Below, in pieces: positions 9,479 to 16,333 of a stretch of DNA of 64,000 nucleotides; position 1 is the first letter of the stretch; each line of letters starts with the position of its first letter. The stretch lies in contig CAJTBF010000015.1 in assembly GCA_910574195.1 (NCBI GenBank), forward strand, positions 1 to 64,000, given 5' to 3'. This DNA is from Lachnospiraceae bacterium (GTDB taxonomy: Bacteria; Bacillota; Clostridia; Lachnospirales; Lachnospiraceae). The notes under the pieces are model-generated. The model had not been told where the DNA came from. It made no database searches and saw nothing but the letters and a program-made list of their open reading frames with translations. The position numbers and the translations under genes were made by a program.

Positions 9479-10336
9479 TCAGATGACCCCGAAATAAATA
9501 CCCACGGGAACTGCAATCAGAATAAGGTTCACAATCATCAATACAATCTGAACCGGCCGGGATTTTACTTTTTCAATAAAGGCAGCCAGCTTTTTATTCT
9601 CCAACTTCTTCTCAATGTTGTCCTTACAATAAATCTGGAACACACCGCCGCATGTCAGACTGTTGGCGCGGAATACCAGCCAGTATCCCGGATTCATGGT
9701 CAGCAGAATACTGAGAATCGGGGATCCGAGAATCCCGATATGCAGATATCCGATCGACGGGCTGAACTCTCCGATCACGAAGAGCCAATTCCAGATGGTA
9801 TATGCTGCCAGCCAGCAGATCGTACCAATCACTACCACCTGATCCGATTCAAACAATACGCCTGTCCCGGGTCCTGCATTGGCCGTATAGATTCCGGTAA
9901 AGGGGCCTGCAACTCCGGGAAACCATTTTCCGGCAAGCGTCAGCACAGAGAGGCTTAATACCAGTCCGGTCACAAAGTTATAAGGCTGATGATTTTTCAA
10001 AAGATCCGTCAGCGTAGCCTCCATACAGTTGATCACAAGGAACGCCAGTACAATCTTTACAAACAGATCCCCGCTCATGATCCCGAATATGGGAAGCAGG
10101 ATCAAAGCCCGCATCAATACCAATGTGGACAATTTTAACTTTTCAAACATGACCATCTTTAACTTCAAAAGTACCAATACCGGCAGCAATACATTCACAA
10201 TCACATTCACCCACAGCGGAAAATAAGATGCCAGCATGGATACAATACAGATCAGAGCCGTCCAGATTAAAAAAGTCGGAAACTGTCCGATCCTGTCAAA
10301 AAAGTTCCAAAATACACTTCCTTTTGCGTTGCGCAT
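9479..10336 (-). CDS. Polytopic membrane protein, first gene of the redox operon
   Basis: A 285-residue protein with about seven to eight hydrophobic segments. I do not recognise a characterised family. The segment around TICWLAAYTIWNWLFVIGEF resembles IAYDLWNLSYCYN in the last gene of the operon, so the two may be distant paralogues. The ATG at 10336 is chosen; a GTG two codons upstream is an alternative. A promoter and a GntR-type operator lie directly upstream. Confidence 0.75.
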   Translation of the reverse strand: MRNAKGSVFWNFFDRIGQFPTFLIWTALICIVSMLASYFPLWVNVIVNVLLPVLVLLKLKMVMFEKLKLSTLVLMRALILLPIFGIMSGDLFVKIVLAFLVINCMEATLTDLLKNHQPYNFVTGLVLSLSVLTLAGKWFPGVAGPFTGIYTANAGPGTGVLFESDQVVVIGTICWLAAYTIWNWLFVIGEFSPSIGYLHIGILGSPILSILLTMNPGYWLVFRANSLTCGGVFQIYCKDNIEKKLENKKLAAFIEKVKSRPVQIVLMIVNLILIAVPVGIYFGVI

Positions 10337-10366
10337 ACTCACCCCATCCTTTCATTTCTTCTTATT

Positions 10367-10377
10367 TGGTCTGACCA
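10367..10377. promoter_or_regulatory. FadR-type operator at the redox operon promoter
   Basis: The palindrome TGGTCTGACCA matches the TGGTnnnACCA core bound by FadR-subfamily GntR regulators. It lies about 15-25 bp downstream of the predicted -10 box of the leftward promoter, where binding would block transcription. Confidence 0.65.
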
Positions 10378-10391
10378 CATTCCTTTTGATT

Positions 10392-10420
10392 ACCATAACA
10401 CAGAAACCTGGAAATAGCAA
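10392..10420 (-). promoter_or_regulatory. Predicted sigma-A promoter of the leftward redox operon
   Basis: Reading leftward: TTGCTA (10420-10415), a 17-base spacer, TATGGT (10397-10392). The palindrome TGGTCTGACCA is immediately downstream. Confidence 0.45.
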
Positions 10421-10472
10421 TCAAAATTTATTGATATATTACATAATTTTTTCATAGAATATTTTTCTTTTG

Positions 10473-10501
10473 TTGAAAATATACAAATCACATGATAAGA
10501 T
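10473..10501 (+). promoter_or_regulatory. Predicted sigma-A promoter of gntR
   Basis: TTGAAA (10473-10478), a 17-base spacer, TAAGAT (10496-10501). The expected start point falls at about 10508, on the operator. Confidence 0.5.
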
Positions 10502-10507
10502 GTATAC

Positions 10508-10520
10508 ATGGTCTGACCAT
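10508..10520. promoter_or_regulatory. FadR-type operator over the gntR start point
   Basis: ATGGTCTGACCAT is a perfect 13-bp palindrome around a central base and contains the same TGGTCTGACCA core as the site at 10367. Its place at about +1 to +13 fits autorepression. Confidence 0.65.
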
Positions 10521-10638
10521 ATAAATAATAAACATAGACAAACACTTTATAACAGGCATTGCCATATGGCAGATATGCCTGCCGACTGCTTCTTTCAATT
10601 AACACAACTTTTATATTCCACTGACAGGAGGGAGATTC

Positions 10639-11373
10639 ATGCCGTTTCAAAAAATTGTAATGCCGACAATGAAAGAATTATTTGTACGCCAGATGGAATC
10701 TATGATTTTATCCGGAGAATTGTCTGCGGGAGAACAGCTCCCCAACGAACGGGAGCTCGCCGCACAGATGAACCTTAGCAGAACCGTGGTAAATTCGGGG
10801 ATTCAGGAACTTGCAAATAATGGATTTGTATGTATCCTTCCAAGAAAAGGAACCTTTGTCAACGATTTTCTTCGGCAGGGCAACCTGGGAACCCTGACTT
10901 CTATCTTCCACCACAGCGGCGGACAATTTGACAGATCTATGTTGATCGCATTGATGGAATACCGTTCCATCAATGAACAGAAATGTGCCAGACTTGCGGC
11001 GGAACGCCGCACAGATGAAGATTTGAAACATATGTTTGAGTTATTGGAACAACTGGAGGCCTGCAGTTGCCCGGAAGAATGTGCCGAAGTCAGCACCCAG
11101 TTCCACCGCGCTATTTTCATTGCCACGCAAAATCAAATCTATCCCCTGATGTACAATTCTTTTCAGGAAATGAGTACGGCCGTGACCCGGATCCTGTTCC
11201 GCCACATCCCGCTCCCCCAGGTCTGCACCGCCATGCGCAGTGCTGCAGAAGCAATTGCAAATCAGGATGCGCAACAGGCAGAAAAATGCATGACCGAACA
11301 TACTGTACGATGTACGGAAATCCTGCTGCAGCAGTATCCCTTCGGCTCCGCAGGACTAGAAACGATCAAATGA
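10639..11373 (+). CDS. GntR family (FadR/FCD type) transcriptional regulator
   Basis: A 244-residue regulator. The N-terminal winged helix (residues ~8-75) contains SGELSAGEQLPNERELAAQM and LSRTVVNSGIQELANNGFV with the GTFV wing. The C-terminal all-helical FCD domain (about 95-230) keeps the QFHRAIFIATQN segment and the later histidines (TEHTVRC) that often bind a metal and a carboxylate ligand. A CAGGAGGGAG site precedes the ATG. It is divergent from the four-gene redox operon and lies upstream of a converging iron-sulfur/HypA unit. Palindromes matching its subfamily's core lie at its own promoter, at the operon promoter and at the promoter of the GltD-like gene, so it is probably the cluster's regulator. 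The ligand is unknown. Confidence 0.9.
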   Translation: MPFQKIVMPTMKELFVRQMESMILSGELSAGEQLPNERELAAQMNLSRTVVNSGIQELANNGFVCILPRKGTFVNDFLRQGNLGTLTSIFHHSGGQFDRSMLIALMEYRSINEQKCARLAAERRTDEDLKHMFELLEQLEACSCPEECAEVSTQFHRAIFIATQNQIYPLMYNSFQEMSTAVTRILFRHIPLPQVCTAMRSAAEAIANQDAQQAEKCMTEHTVRCTEILLQQYPFGSAGLETIK

Positions 11374-11382
11374 ATCTCCGCG

Positions 11383-11445
11383 CTTTATCGGATGCAAAGC
11401 GTCTGCCTGCGCGAAGCACATCCGATGCGGGATGCCTGAACAGGT
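11383..11445 (-). repeat. Triple-hairpin intergenic repeat, copy A
   Basis: Read on the reverse strand this contains GGCATCCCGCATCGGATGTG, CTTCGCGCAGGCAGACGC and TTTGCATCCGATAAAG, matching the copy at 17496-17552 nearly base for base and the copies near 28.0 and 52.5 kb in overall layout. It lies directly after the gntR stop codon. Confidence 0.7.
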
Positions 11446-11447
11446 AC

Positions 11448-11552
11448 AAAAAAGCTGCCGCAAAATACGACGAACCTACAATATATCGCTATAAATCTTA
11501 TTACAATCACATCATATATTGTATGTATCTACTATTTTGCAGCAGCCTCTTT
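11448..11552. terminator. Nested hairpin between convergent gntR and hypA (likely bidirectional terminator)
   Basis: The outer arms (AAAGCTGCCGCAAAATA at 11451-11467 and TATTTTGCAGCAGCCTCTTT at 11533-11552) enclose an inner stem (CCTACAATATAT at 11475-11486 with ATATATTGTATG at 11514-11525). A-runs on one side and T-runs on the other fit a terminator for both genes. Confidence 0.6.
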
Positions 11553-11578
11553 GTGTATTACCATGTTTAAGAAGAAAA

Positions 11579-11950
11579 TTATTCTGTTTTTTCCACTTCC
11601 GTCTCTCCCACCTCGATACTTTGGATCATCATATCTGTTCCGGATACAGGTTTTAATTTTGTCCCGCCGCATACCGGACATTGAAAATCGTTCTCCGTGG
11701 GACGGAAATGTGCACTGCAATCCAGACAATCCGCATATCCCGGCAGCATCTGAATCTCCAGCGCCACATCTGCATACGGTGTCCGATCAATGACGGCTTT
11801 CCAGCTTTCTTCCATAAAGCGGGGAACCACACCGGAAAGCTCACCAATTTCCAGCACGATCCGCCGGACTTCGCCGGTCTCTACTTTTTCTTCCGCCAGT
11901 ACATGACGGATCGTTTTCAGCATTGCGTCACAAAGTCCCAATTCATGCAT
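11579..11950 (-). CDS. hypA: HypA-like nickel/zinc metallochaperone
   Basis: A 123-residue protein with the HypA layout: the N-terminal MHE motif that supplies the nickel-binding His2, the VRRIVLEIGELSGV and FMEESWKAV segments, and a zinc ribbon with two CxxC pairs (CLDC and CPVC, about 15 residues apart). HypA delivers nickel to [NiFe]-hydrogenase or urease. No nickel enzyme and no hypB lie in the window. It is 7 bp downstream of the GltD-like flavoprotein and clearly in its operon, so it may serve that enzyme system or act on an unlinked nickel enzyme. Confidence 0.85.
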   Translation of the reverse strand: MHELGLCDAMLKTIRHVLAEEKVETGEVRRIVLEIGELSGVVPRFMEESWKAVIDRTPYADVALEIQMLPGYADCLDCSAHFRPTENDFQCPVCGGTKLKPVSGTDMMIQSIEVGETEVEKTE

Positions 11951-11957
11951 CTGTTGT

Positions 11958-14666
11958 TCACTTCCTCAATTTCTTTCCGTTTTTCACCGCAATCCTTCCC
12001 ACCTTCTTTACCACATGTTCCGCCACCTTGATCGGCATTGTCTCAAATGTACCGGCCTGAACAGGCTTCATATCTGTCCGCATCTCCAGTCTGATGGCAT
12101 CGAATTCACATTTCGTAGTACACAGGCCGCACCCCACGCACAGATATTCGTCCACTTTCGTCGCCCCGCAGCTAAGGCATCTTGCAGTTTCCTTTCTCAC
12201 CTGCTCTTCTGTAAACGTCGTTCTGGTATCTCCAAAAGTCTTTTCCTTTGCCGCATTGTATCCCGGAATCTGCCGCTGATCGGCATCAAAGCAATCCATA
12301 GGTACCAAAGCCTTACTTTTATCCAATGCACGGTAATTTCTACGATCCCGTCCCATCGTCAGAGTCTGCCCGGGCTGTACGAAACGGTGAAGAGAGATAG
12401 CGGCCTCTTTTCCGGCTGCAATAGCATCAATGGCAAATTTCGGTCCGGAATATACGTCTCCTCCCACAAAAATATCCGGCTCTGCCGTCTGATACGTCAA
12501 TGCATCCGCTTTTGCAGTACCGTTTTTATTCAACTCTACTTTCGTCCCTTTCAAAAGTTCTCCCCACTCCACAGACTGTCCGATAGCCAGCAGGACATTT
12601 TCGCACTCTACCGTGATGGTTTCTTCCTCGTCATATTGAGGAGAAAATCTGTGTTGTTCATCAAATACCGCCGTACATTTTCGGAACACAATTCCCGTCG
12701 TCTTTCCGTCTTTTACAAGAATTTCTTTCGGTCCCCAGGAACGCCGTACCACAATGCCTTCTTTTTCTGCCTCTTCCACCTCATCGGAAGCCGCCGGCAT
12801 CTCCTGTGAAGACTCCAGACAATACATCTCCACGGCGCTGGCGCCCACACGGATGGCCGTTCTTGCCACGTCCACCGCTACATTTCCGCCGCCTACAACC
12901 ACTGTCCTGCCGGACAGCTTTTTCTCTGTTCCCAGATTTACCTCTTTGATAAACTGAATTCCGGAAATAACACCCTCGGCCTCTTCCCCGGGCACATGGA
13001 TCCTCCGACCGCCTTGCGCACCGATGGCCACATAAAATCCACAGAATCCCTCCTCCCGGAGCCGGCCAATCGTAAGATCCCTTCCAACCTCCACTCCACA
13101 GCGGAATTCCACACCCATTTCCTTCAAAATATCAATCTCGGCCTGTACGACATCCTTTTCCAGACGGAAAGAAGGAATCCCGTTCATCAACATTCCTCCC
13201 GGACGTTCCGCCTTGTCAAACACCACCGGCGAATATCCTTTTTCCGCCAGATAAAATGCACAGCTCATGCCTGCCGGTCCGGCTCCAATGATGGCAATCT
13301 TCTGCGGGTAGGGCTTTCCGATCTGATTCACCATAGGCGGAACGTAACGCGTCGCTGCCTGTAAATCATGATCTGCAATAAACCGCTTCACCTCATCAAT
13401 GGCTACCGCTTCGTCCACATTCCCCCGTGTACACTCCGTCTCACAGCGATGATTACAGATCCGTCCGCAAACCGCCGGGAATGGATTCTCTTTCTTGATC
13501 AGCGCCAGCGCATCCCGAAACCGCCCCTCTGCTGCCAGTCTGAGATACCCCTGTACTGCAATATGAGCCGGACAGGCCGTCTTACACGGAGCCGTTCCGG
13601 TCTCTACCACATCCTCCCGGTTCTCACGATAATCCGGATTCCAGTCCTTTTTCGTCCAGACACTGTCCCGCATTTTTCGATACTCCGGCTGCACAAGCGG
13701 CCTGGAAGTACAGAGCTTTTGCCCCAGCTTCAGCGCATTGCCCGGGCAGTTTTCCACACATTGGCCGCAAGCCACGCACTTCATCTCGTCGATCTTCGCC
13801 ACATAGTTGGAACGGATCATATCTCTTGCTCCGTACATCAACCCGATACGCAGTCCAAAACAGGAGCAGGAACAGCAATTACAGATGGCCGCACTCTCCC
13901 CGGCCTCTTCAATATTGGGCATATCATGCATCAGCCCGTTATCTTCCGCCCGTTTCAAAATCTCGTAGACTTCCTCCCTGGAAATCTCTCTCGCCCGGCC
14001 GGTCCGGATATAATGTTCCGCTCCTTTTCCCATCTGGATACACATATCCTCTTCCAGATGGCCGCAGCCGTCATTCAAAATACGCCTGGAGGCACGACAG
14101 GAACAGGGTGACACAGAAAACGTATCATACTTATTAATGTAATAACTCAGCTTATCAAAATCATGGGTTCCGGGAATATCCTGTATCGCGCTCTCCACCG
14201 GAACTACCCGCATCAGACCGTAGCCATTGGGCATCATGGGAGACATGGACGCCATTCGGATACGGGTATATTCCTCAAAGGCTCTTCCCACCTCAGGATG
14301 CGTTCTCAAAAGTTCCTGATTATTTACCAACATTTCCATAATACCGGGAGCAAAAATCTGCATGAAATACTGATCTTTCTTTGTCTCCGGGTTCGTGGTC
14401 ACCCGAAATACTCCGATCCATGCCAGATGATCGGCAAGCCGCTTTACCTTCTCTTTTGGCATTCCCGTCTTTTTCACCAGATAATCCAGCGAACGTTCCT
14501 TACGGAGACCGGCTGCAATCGCCACATCTGCTTCCTCATCTGTCAGAATAGATGCCAGCGCGTAGTATTCCGGTGCATTCTCGTCAATCTTATTGATCAT
14601 ACCGGTCAGACCGCCTACTACCTTACATAATTTCACAATTTTAGGTCTTAACTTTTGTTTTGCCAT
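11958..14666 (-). CDS. Multidomain iron-sulfur flavoprotein (ferredoxin plus GltD-like NAD(P)H oxidoreductase)
   Basis: A 902-residue protein. The first ~150 residues look like a helical/winged domain. A Cys-rich region follows (CSCRASRR at about 190, CGH, and ICNCCSCSCFG at about 265), then a [4Fe-4S] ferredoxin motif CVACGQCVENCP at about 300. From about 360 to 830 it resembles the glutamate synthase small subunit: CKTACPAHIAVQGYLRLA and the CGRICNHRCETECTRG cluster region, FAD motif IGAGPAGMSCAFYLAEKG, and NAD(P) motif VVGGGNVAVDVARTA. A last ferredoxin motif (CVGCGLCTTKCEFDAI) lies near the C-terminus. It would exchange electrons between NAD(P)H and ferredoxin-like centres. No large subunit of glutamate synthase is present, so it is not GltD proper. 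It heads an operon with hypA and has a GntR-type operator upstream. Confidence 0.88.
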   Translation of the reverse strand: MAKQKLRPKIVKLCKVVGGLTGMINKIDENAPEYYALASILTDEEADVAIAAGLRKERSLDYLVKKTGMPKEKVKRLADHLAWIGVFRVTTNPETKKDQYFMQIFAPGIMEMLVNNQELLRTHPEVGRAFEEYTRIRMASMSPMMPNGYGLMRVVPVESAIQDIPGTHDFDKLSYYINKYDTFSVSPCSCRASRRILNDGCGHLEEDMCIQMGKGAEHYIRTGRAREISREEVYEILKRAEDNGLMHDMPNIEEAGESAAICNCCSCSCFGLRIGLMYGARDMIRSNYVAKIDEMKCVACGQCVENCPGNALKLGQKLCTSRPLVQPEYRKMRDSVWTKKDWNPDYRENREDVVETGTAPCKTACPAHIAVQGYLRLAAEGRFRDALALIKKENPFPAVCGRICNHRCETECTRGNVDEAVAIDEVKRFIADHDLQAATRYVPPMVNQIGKPYPQKIAIIGAGPAGMSCAFYLAEKGYSPVVFDKAERPGGMLMNGIPSFRLEKDVVQAEIDILKEMGVEFRCGVEVGRDLTIGRLREEGFCGFYVAIGAQGGRRIHVPGEEAEGVISGIQFIKEVNLGTEKKLSGRTVVVGGGNVAVDVARTAIRVGASAVEMYCLESSQEMPAASDEVEEAEKEGIVVRRSWGPKEILVKDGKTTGIVFRKCTAVFDEQHRFSPQYDEEETITVECENVLLAIGQSVEWGELLKGTKVELNKNGTAKADALTYQTAEPDIFVGGDVYSGPKFAIDAIAAGKEAAISLHRFVQPGQTLTMGRDRRNYRALDKSKALVPMDCFDADQRQIPGYNAAKEKTFGDTRTTFTEEQVRKETARCLSCGATKVDEYLCVGCGLCTTKCEFDAIRLEMRTDMKPVQAGTFETMPIKVAEHVVKKVGRIAVKNGKKLRK

Positions 14667-14744
14667 ACGCCCTTCCTCTCTGCTCCGACCAGAACAGCCG
14701 GAGTTCTGTAATCACATTTTTGTACAGGAAACTTTATTAAGAAG

Positions 14745-14773
14745 ATTATAGCACACATTGTAAAAAAACGTAA
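14745..14773 (-). promoter_or_regulatory. Predicted promoter of the GltD-like/hypA operon
   Basis: Reading leftward, a perfect TATAAT (14750-14745) is preceded at 17 bases by TTACGT, a poor -35 box. A weak -35 with an operator upstream fits an activated promoter. Confidence 0.5.
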
Positions 14774-14780
14774 CCCATTT

Positions 14781-14793
14781 CTGGTCTAACCAG
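14781..14793. promoter_or_regulatory. FadR-type operator upstream of the GltD-like promoter
   Basis: CTGGTCTAACCAG is a palindrome with the same TGGTCTnACCA core as the two sites near gntR. Its centre is about 49 bp upstream of the predicted start point, an activator-like position, unlike the two downstream-placed sites. Confidence 0.6.
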
Positions 14794-14820
14794 CATTTTT
14801 TATGTAACAGTTGTTACTTT

Positions 14821-14858
14821 TCACGGCCCAGGAATGCGCTGAACTGCGCATTCCGTGA
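14821..14858. repeat. Hairpin 1 of the composite inverted-repeat region
   Basis: TCACGG pairs with CCGTGA and AATGCGC pairs with GCGCATT, with a six-base bulge on the left arm. Just to its left is a small GTAACAgtTGTTAC palindrome (about 14804-14817). Confidence 0.6.
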
Positions 14859-14882
14859 GACCAGACTTACGCAGCCACAACA

Positions 14883-14929
14883 GTGCGGGGCGATTTTTGC
14901 GCAGCAAAACTTTAAATATCACCCCGCAC
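14883..14929. repeat. Hairpin 2 of the composite inverted-repeat region
   Basis: GTGCGGGGCGAT (14883-14894) pairs with ATCACCCCGCAC (14918-14929) with a single mismatch/wobble, around an AT-rich loop. Confidence 0.6.
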
Positions 14930-14968
14930 CGTTGCTATGGGCGGCCTCCCAGGCCGCCCATAGCAACG
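14930..14968. repeat. Hairpin 3: perfect 18-bp stem with a 3-base loop
   Basis: CGTTGCTATGGGCGGCCT (14930-14947) and its exact complement (14951-14968) flank CCC. It begins 5 bp after the aldo-keto reductase stop codon (reading leftward) and could end that transcript, although no T-run follows. Confidence 0.7.
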
Positions 14969-14973
14969 ATTCT

Positions 14974-16122
14974 CTATTTTCCAAAAAGCGCCTCCGCCGC
15001 TTTCATATTTTCCCGGATGGGAACTTCAAAAGGACATCTTGTCTCACAGGCTCCGCACTGGATACATTCCCCTGCATGATGAGAAAGTACCTCATAATGC
15101 TCCCGCACGGTTTCCGGAATCTCTTTCTGGGCCTTTGCCAGATTGAAAAACCGGGTAACCGACGCCACGTCAATCTGCTGAGGACATGGTGCACAATGAC
15201 TGCAATACATGCAATGTCCCCTCCAACTGATATTGGGGAAAGACGCAAATGCCAATGCATAATCTTTCTCTTCTTCCCGCGCTTCTTCATAACGAAGACT
15301 GCTTTTTAGTTCTTCTGCCGAATGCGCGCCGGAAAGTACGGTTGCCACGGCCGGACGGGTCAATGCATAATGCAGACACTGATTTACTGTCAGCGCCTTT
15401 CCTGCCGGCGACATGGATGCATCCAGCAGGTCTCCGCCGCCGAATGCCTTCATCACCGTAATCCCCACTCCCAGGCGCTGACAGGTTTCATACAATTCCT
15501 TCCGCTGCGGATCCATATTCACCAGCGGTTTCTCATAATTCGCGTCATTCCACAATTCATCTACATCCTCATTGGCTGGCTGCAGGTCGTAGCAGGGATT
15601 CACACTGAACATCAATACTTCAATCTGTCCGCTTTTTACTGCCGCCAGAGCAACCTCCGGATTATGGCTGCTTAAGCCGATATGATGGATAGCGCCGCTT
15701 CTTTTCAGCTCCCGTACATAAGGCAGCACCGGCCCGTTCACAATGTTTTCCCAATCCTTCATGGAATCCACATAATGAATCATTCCCACATCAATATAAT
15801 CTGTCCGCAAAAGGGAGCGCAACTCTTCAAATCCCGCTTTTACCTCTTCGATTTCCCGGCTCCGCAGATATTGTCCGTTCTTCCAGACAGAGCAGACATG
15901 CGCCTGAATCAGAAACTTCTCTCTTCTTCCCTGCAGTCCCTTCCCTACACTGGCACGAACTTCCGGATTCGAAGCATACAAGTCAAAATAATTAATTCCC
16001 GCTTCCTCCGCTATATCCAGTAAAGCCTTCGTATTTTTACATCCATCTTCCACAAATCCTTCGCATCCCATACCGATTTCACTGACCAGCAATCCGGTAT
16101 TCCCTAATTCACGATACTGCAT
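14974..16122 (-). CDS. Aldo-keto reductase with C-terminal double [4Fe-4S] ferredoxin motif
   Basis: A 382-residue protein: an aldo-keto reductase TIM barrel (about 1-290) followed by a ferredoxin part with CMYCSHCAPCP and CIQCGACETRCP. The barrel keeps the Asp and Tyr of the catalytic tetrad (NYFDLYAS) and the His (GMIHYVDS), but the strand that normally carries the catalytic Lys reads LIQAHVCSVW, with no Lys. Electrons may therefore come through the Fe-S clusters, or the enzyme may not be a classical NADPH carbonyl reductase. The ATG at 16122 follows GAGGGA; a TTG-started extension to 16149 is less likely. It lies upstream of the GltD-like unit in the same direction but is separated from it by hairpins and a promoter. 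Confidence 0.85.
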   Translation of the reverse strand: MQYRELGNTGLLVSEIGMGCEGFVEDGCKNTKALLDIAEEAGINYFDLYASNPEVRASVGKGLQGRREKFLIQAHVCSVWKNGQYLRSREIEEVKAGFEELRSLLRTDYIDVGMIHYVDSMKDWENIVNGPVLPYVRELKRSGAIHHIGLSSHNPEVALAAVKSGQIEVLMFSVNPCYDLQPANEDVDELWNDANYEKPLVNMDPQRKELYETCQRLGVGITVMKAFGGGDLLDASMSPAGKALTVNQCLHYALTRPAVATVLSGAHSAEELKSSLRYEEAREEEKDYALAFASFPNISWRGHCMYCSHCAPCPQQIDVASVTRFFNLAKAQKEIPETVREHYEVLSHHAGECIQCGACETRCPFEVPIRENMKAAEALFGK

Positions 16123-16267
16123 CCGGCATTCCCTCTCTTTCCGAATCAAATTTCACACATCACCCTGTTATTACATTGTATACTATGTATTATTCCTTTA
16201 TTATTCTGTATATTTTCTCCAATACGAGATCATCCTTTCTCCCACATAATCCACAAGGAAACCGCCC

Positions 16268-16295
16268 GTATATTCATAGCATACTATGAATATAC
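16268..16295. repeat. 28-bp perfect palindrome, possible operator
   Basis: GTATATTCATAG and its exact complement CTATGAATATAC flank CATA. It lies 145 bp upstream of the aldo-keto reductase start at 16122 and 38 bp past the stop codon of the next reductase. It is AT-rich with no T-run, so a protein binding site is at least as likely as a terminator. Confidence 0.55.
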
Positions 16296-16333
16296 ATAAC
16301 CAATTCACGCCATCACTCTTAAACCTTCAGGTA

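Larger units (their letters stand above)
10337..10638. promoter_or_regulatory. Divergent regulatory region between the redox operon and gntR
   Basis: This 302-bp gap holds two divergent promoters and two GntR-type palindromes, listed separately. No gene is seen in it. Confidence 0.6.
14667..14973. other. Intergenic region with promoter, operator and stacked hairpins
   Basis: No gene is seen. The left half holds the promoter and operator of the GltD-like gene; the right half (14806-14968) is a run of inverted repeats listed separately. Confidence 0.6.

Noticed and set aside
11579-11950. Evidence for a [NiFe]-hydrogenase locus here
   Set aside because: No hydrogenase subunit or other hyp gene is present; HypA alone does not show one. 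HydE at 19.3 kb points to [FeFe] enzymes.
11958-14666. Glutamate synthase small subunit GltD
   Set aside because: It is about twice the length, has extra ferredoxin and Cys-rich regions, and no gltB is present.
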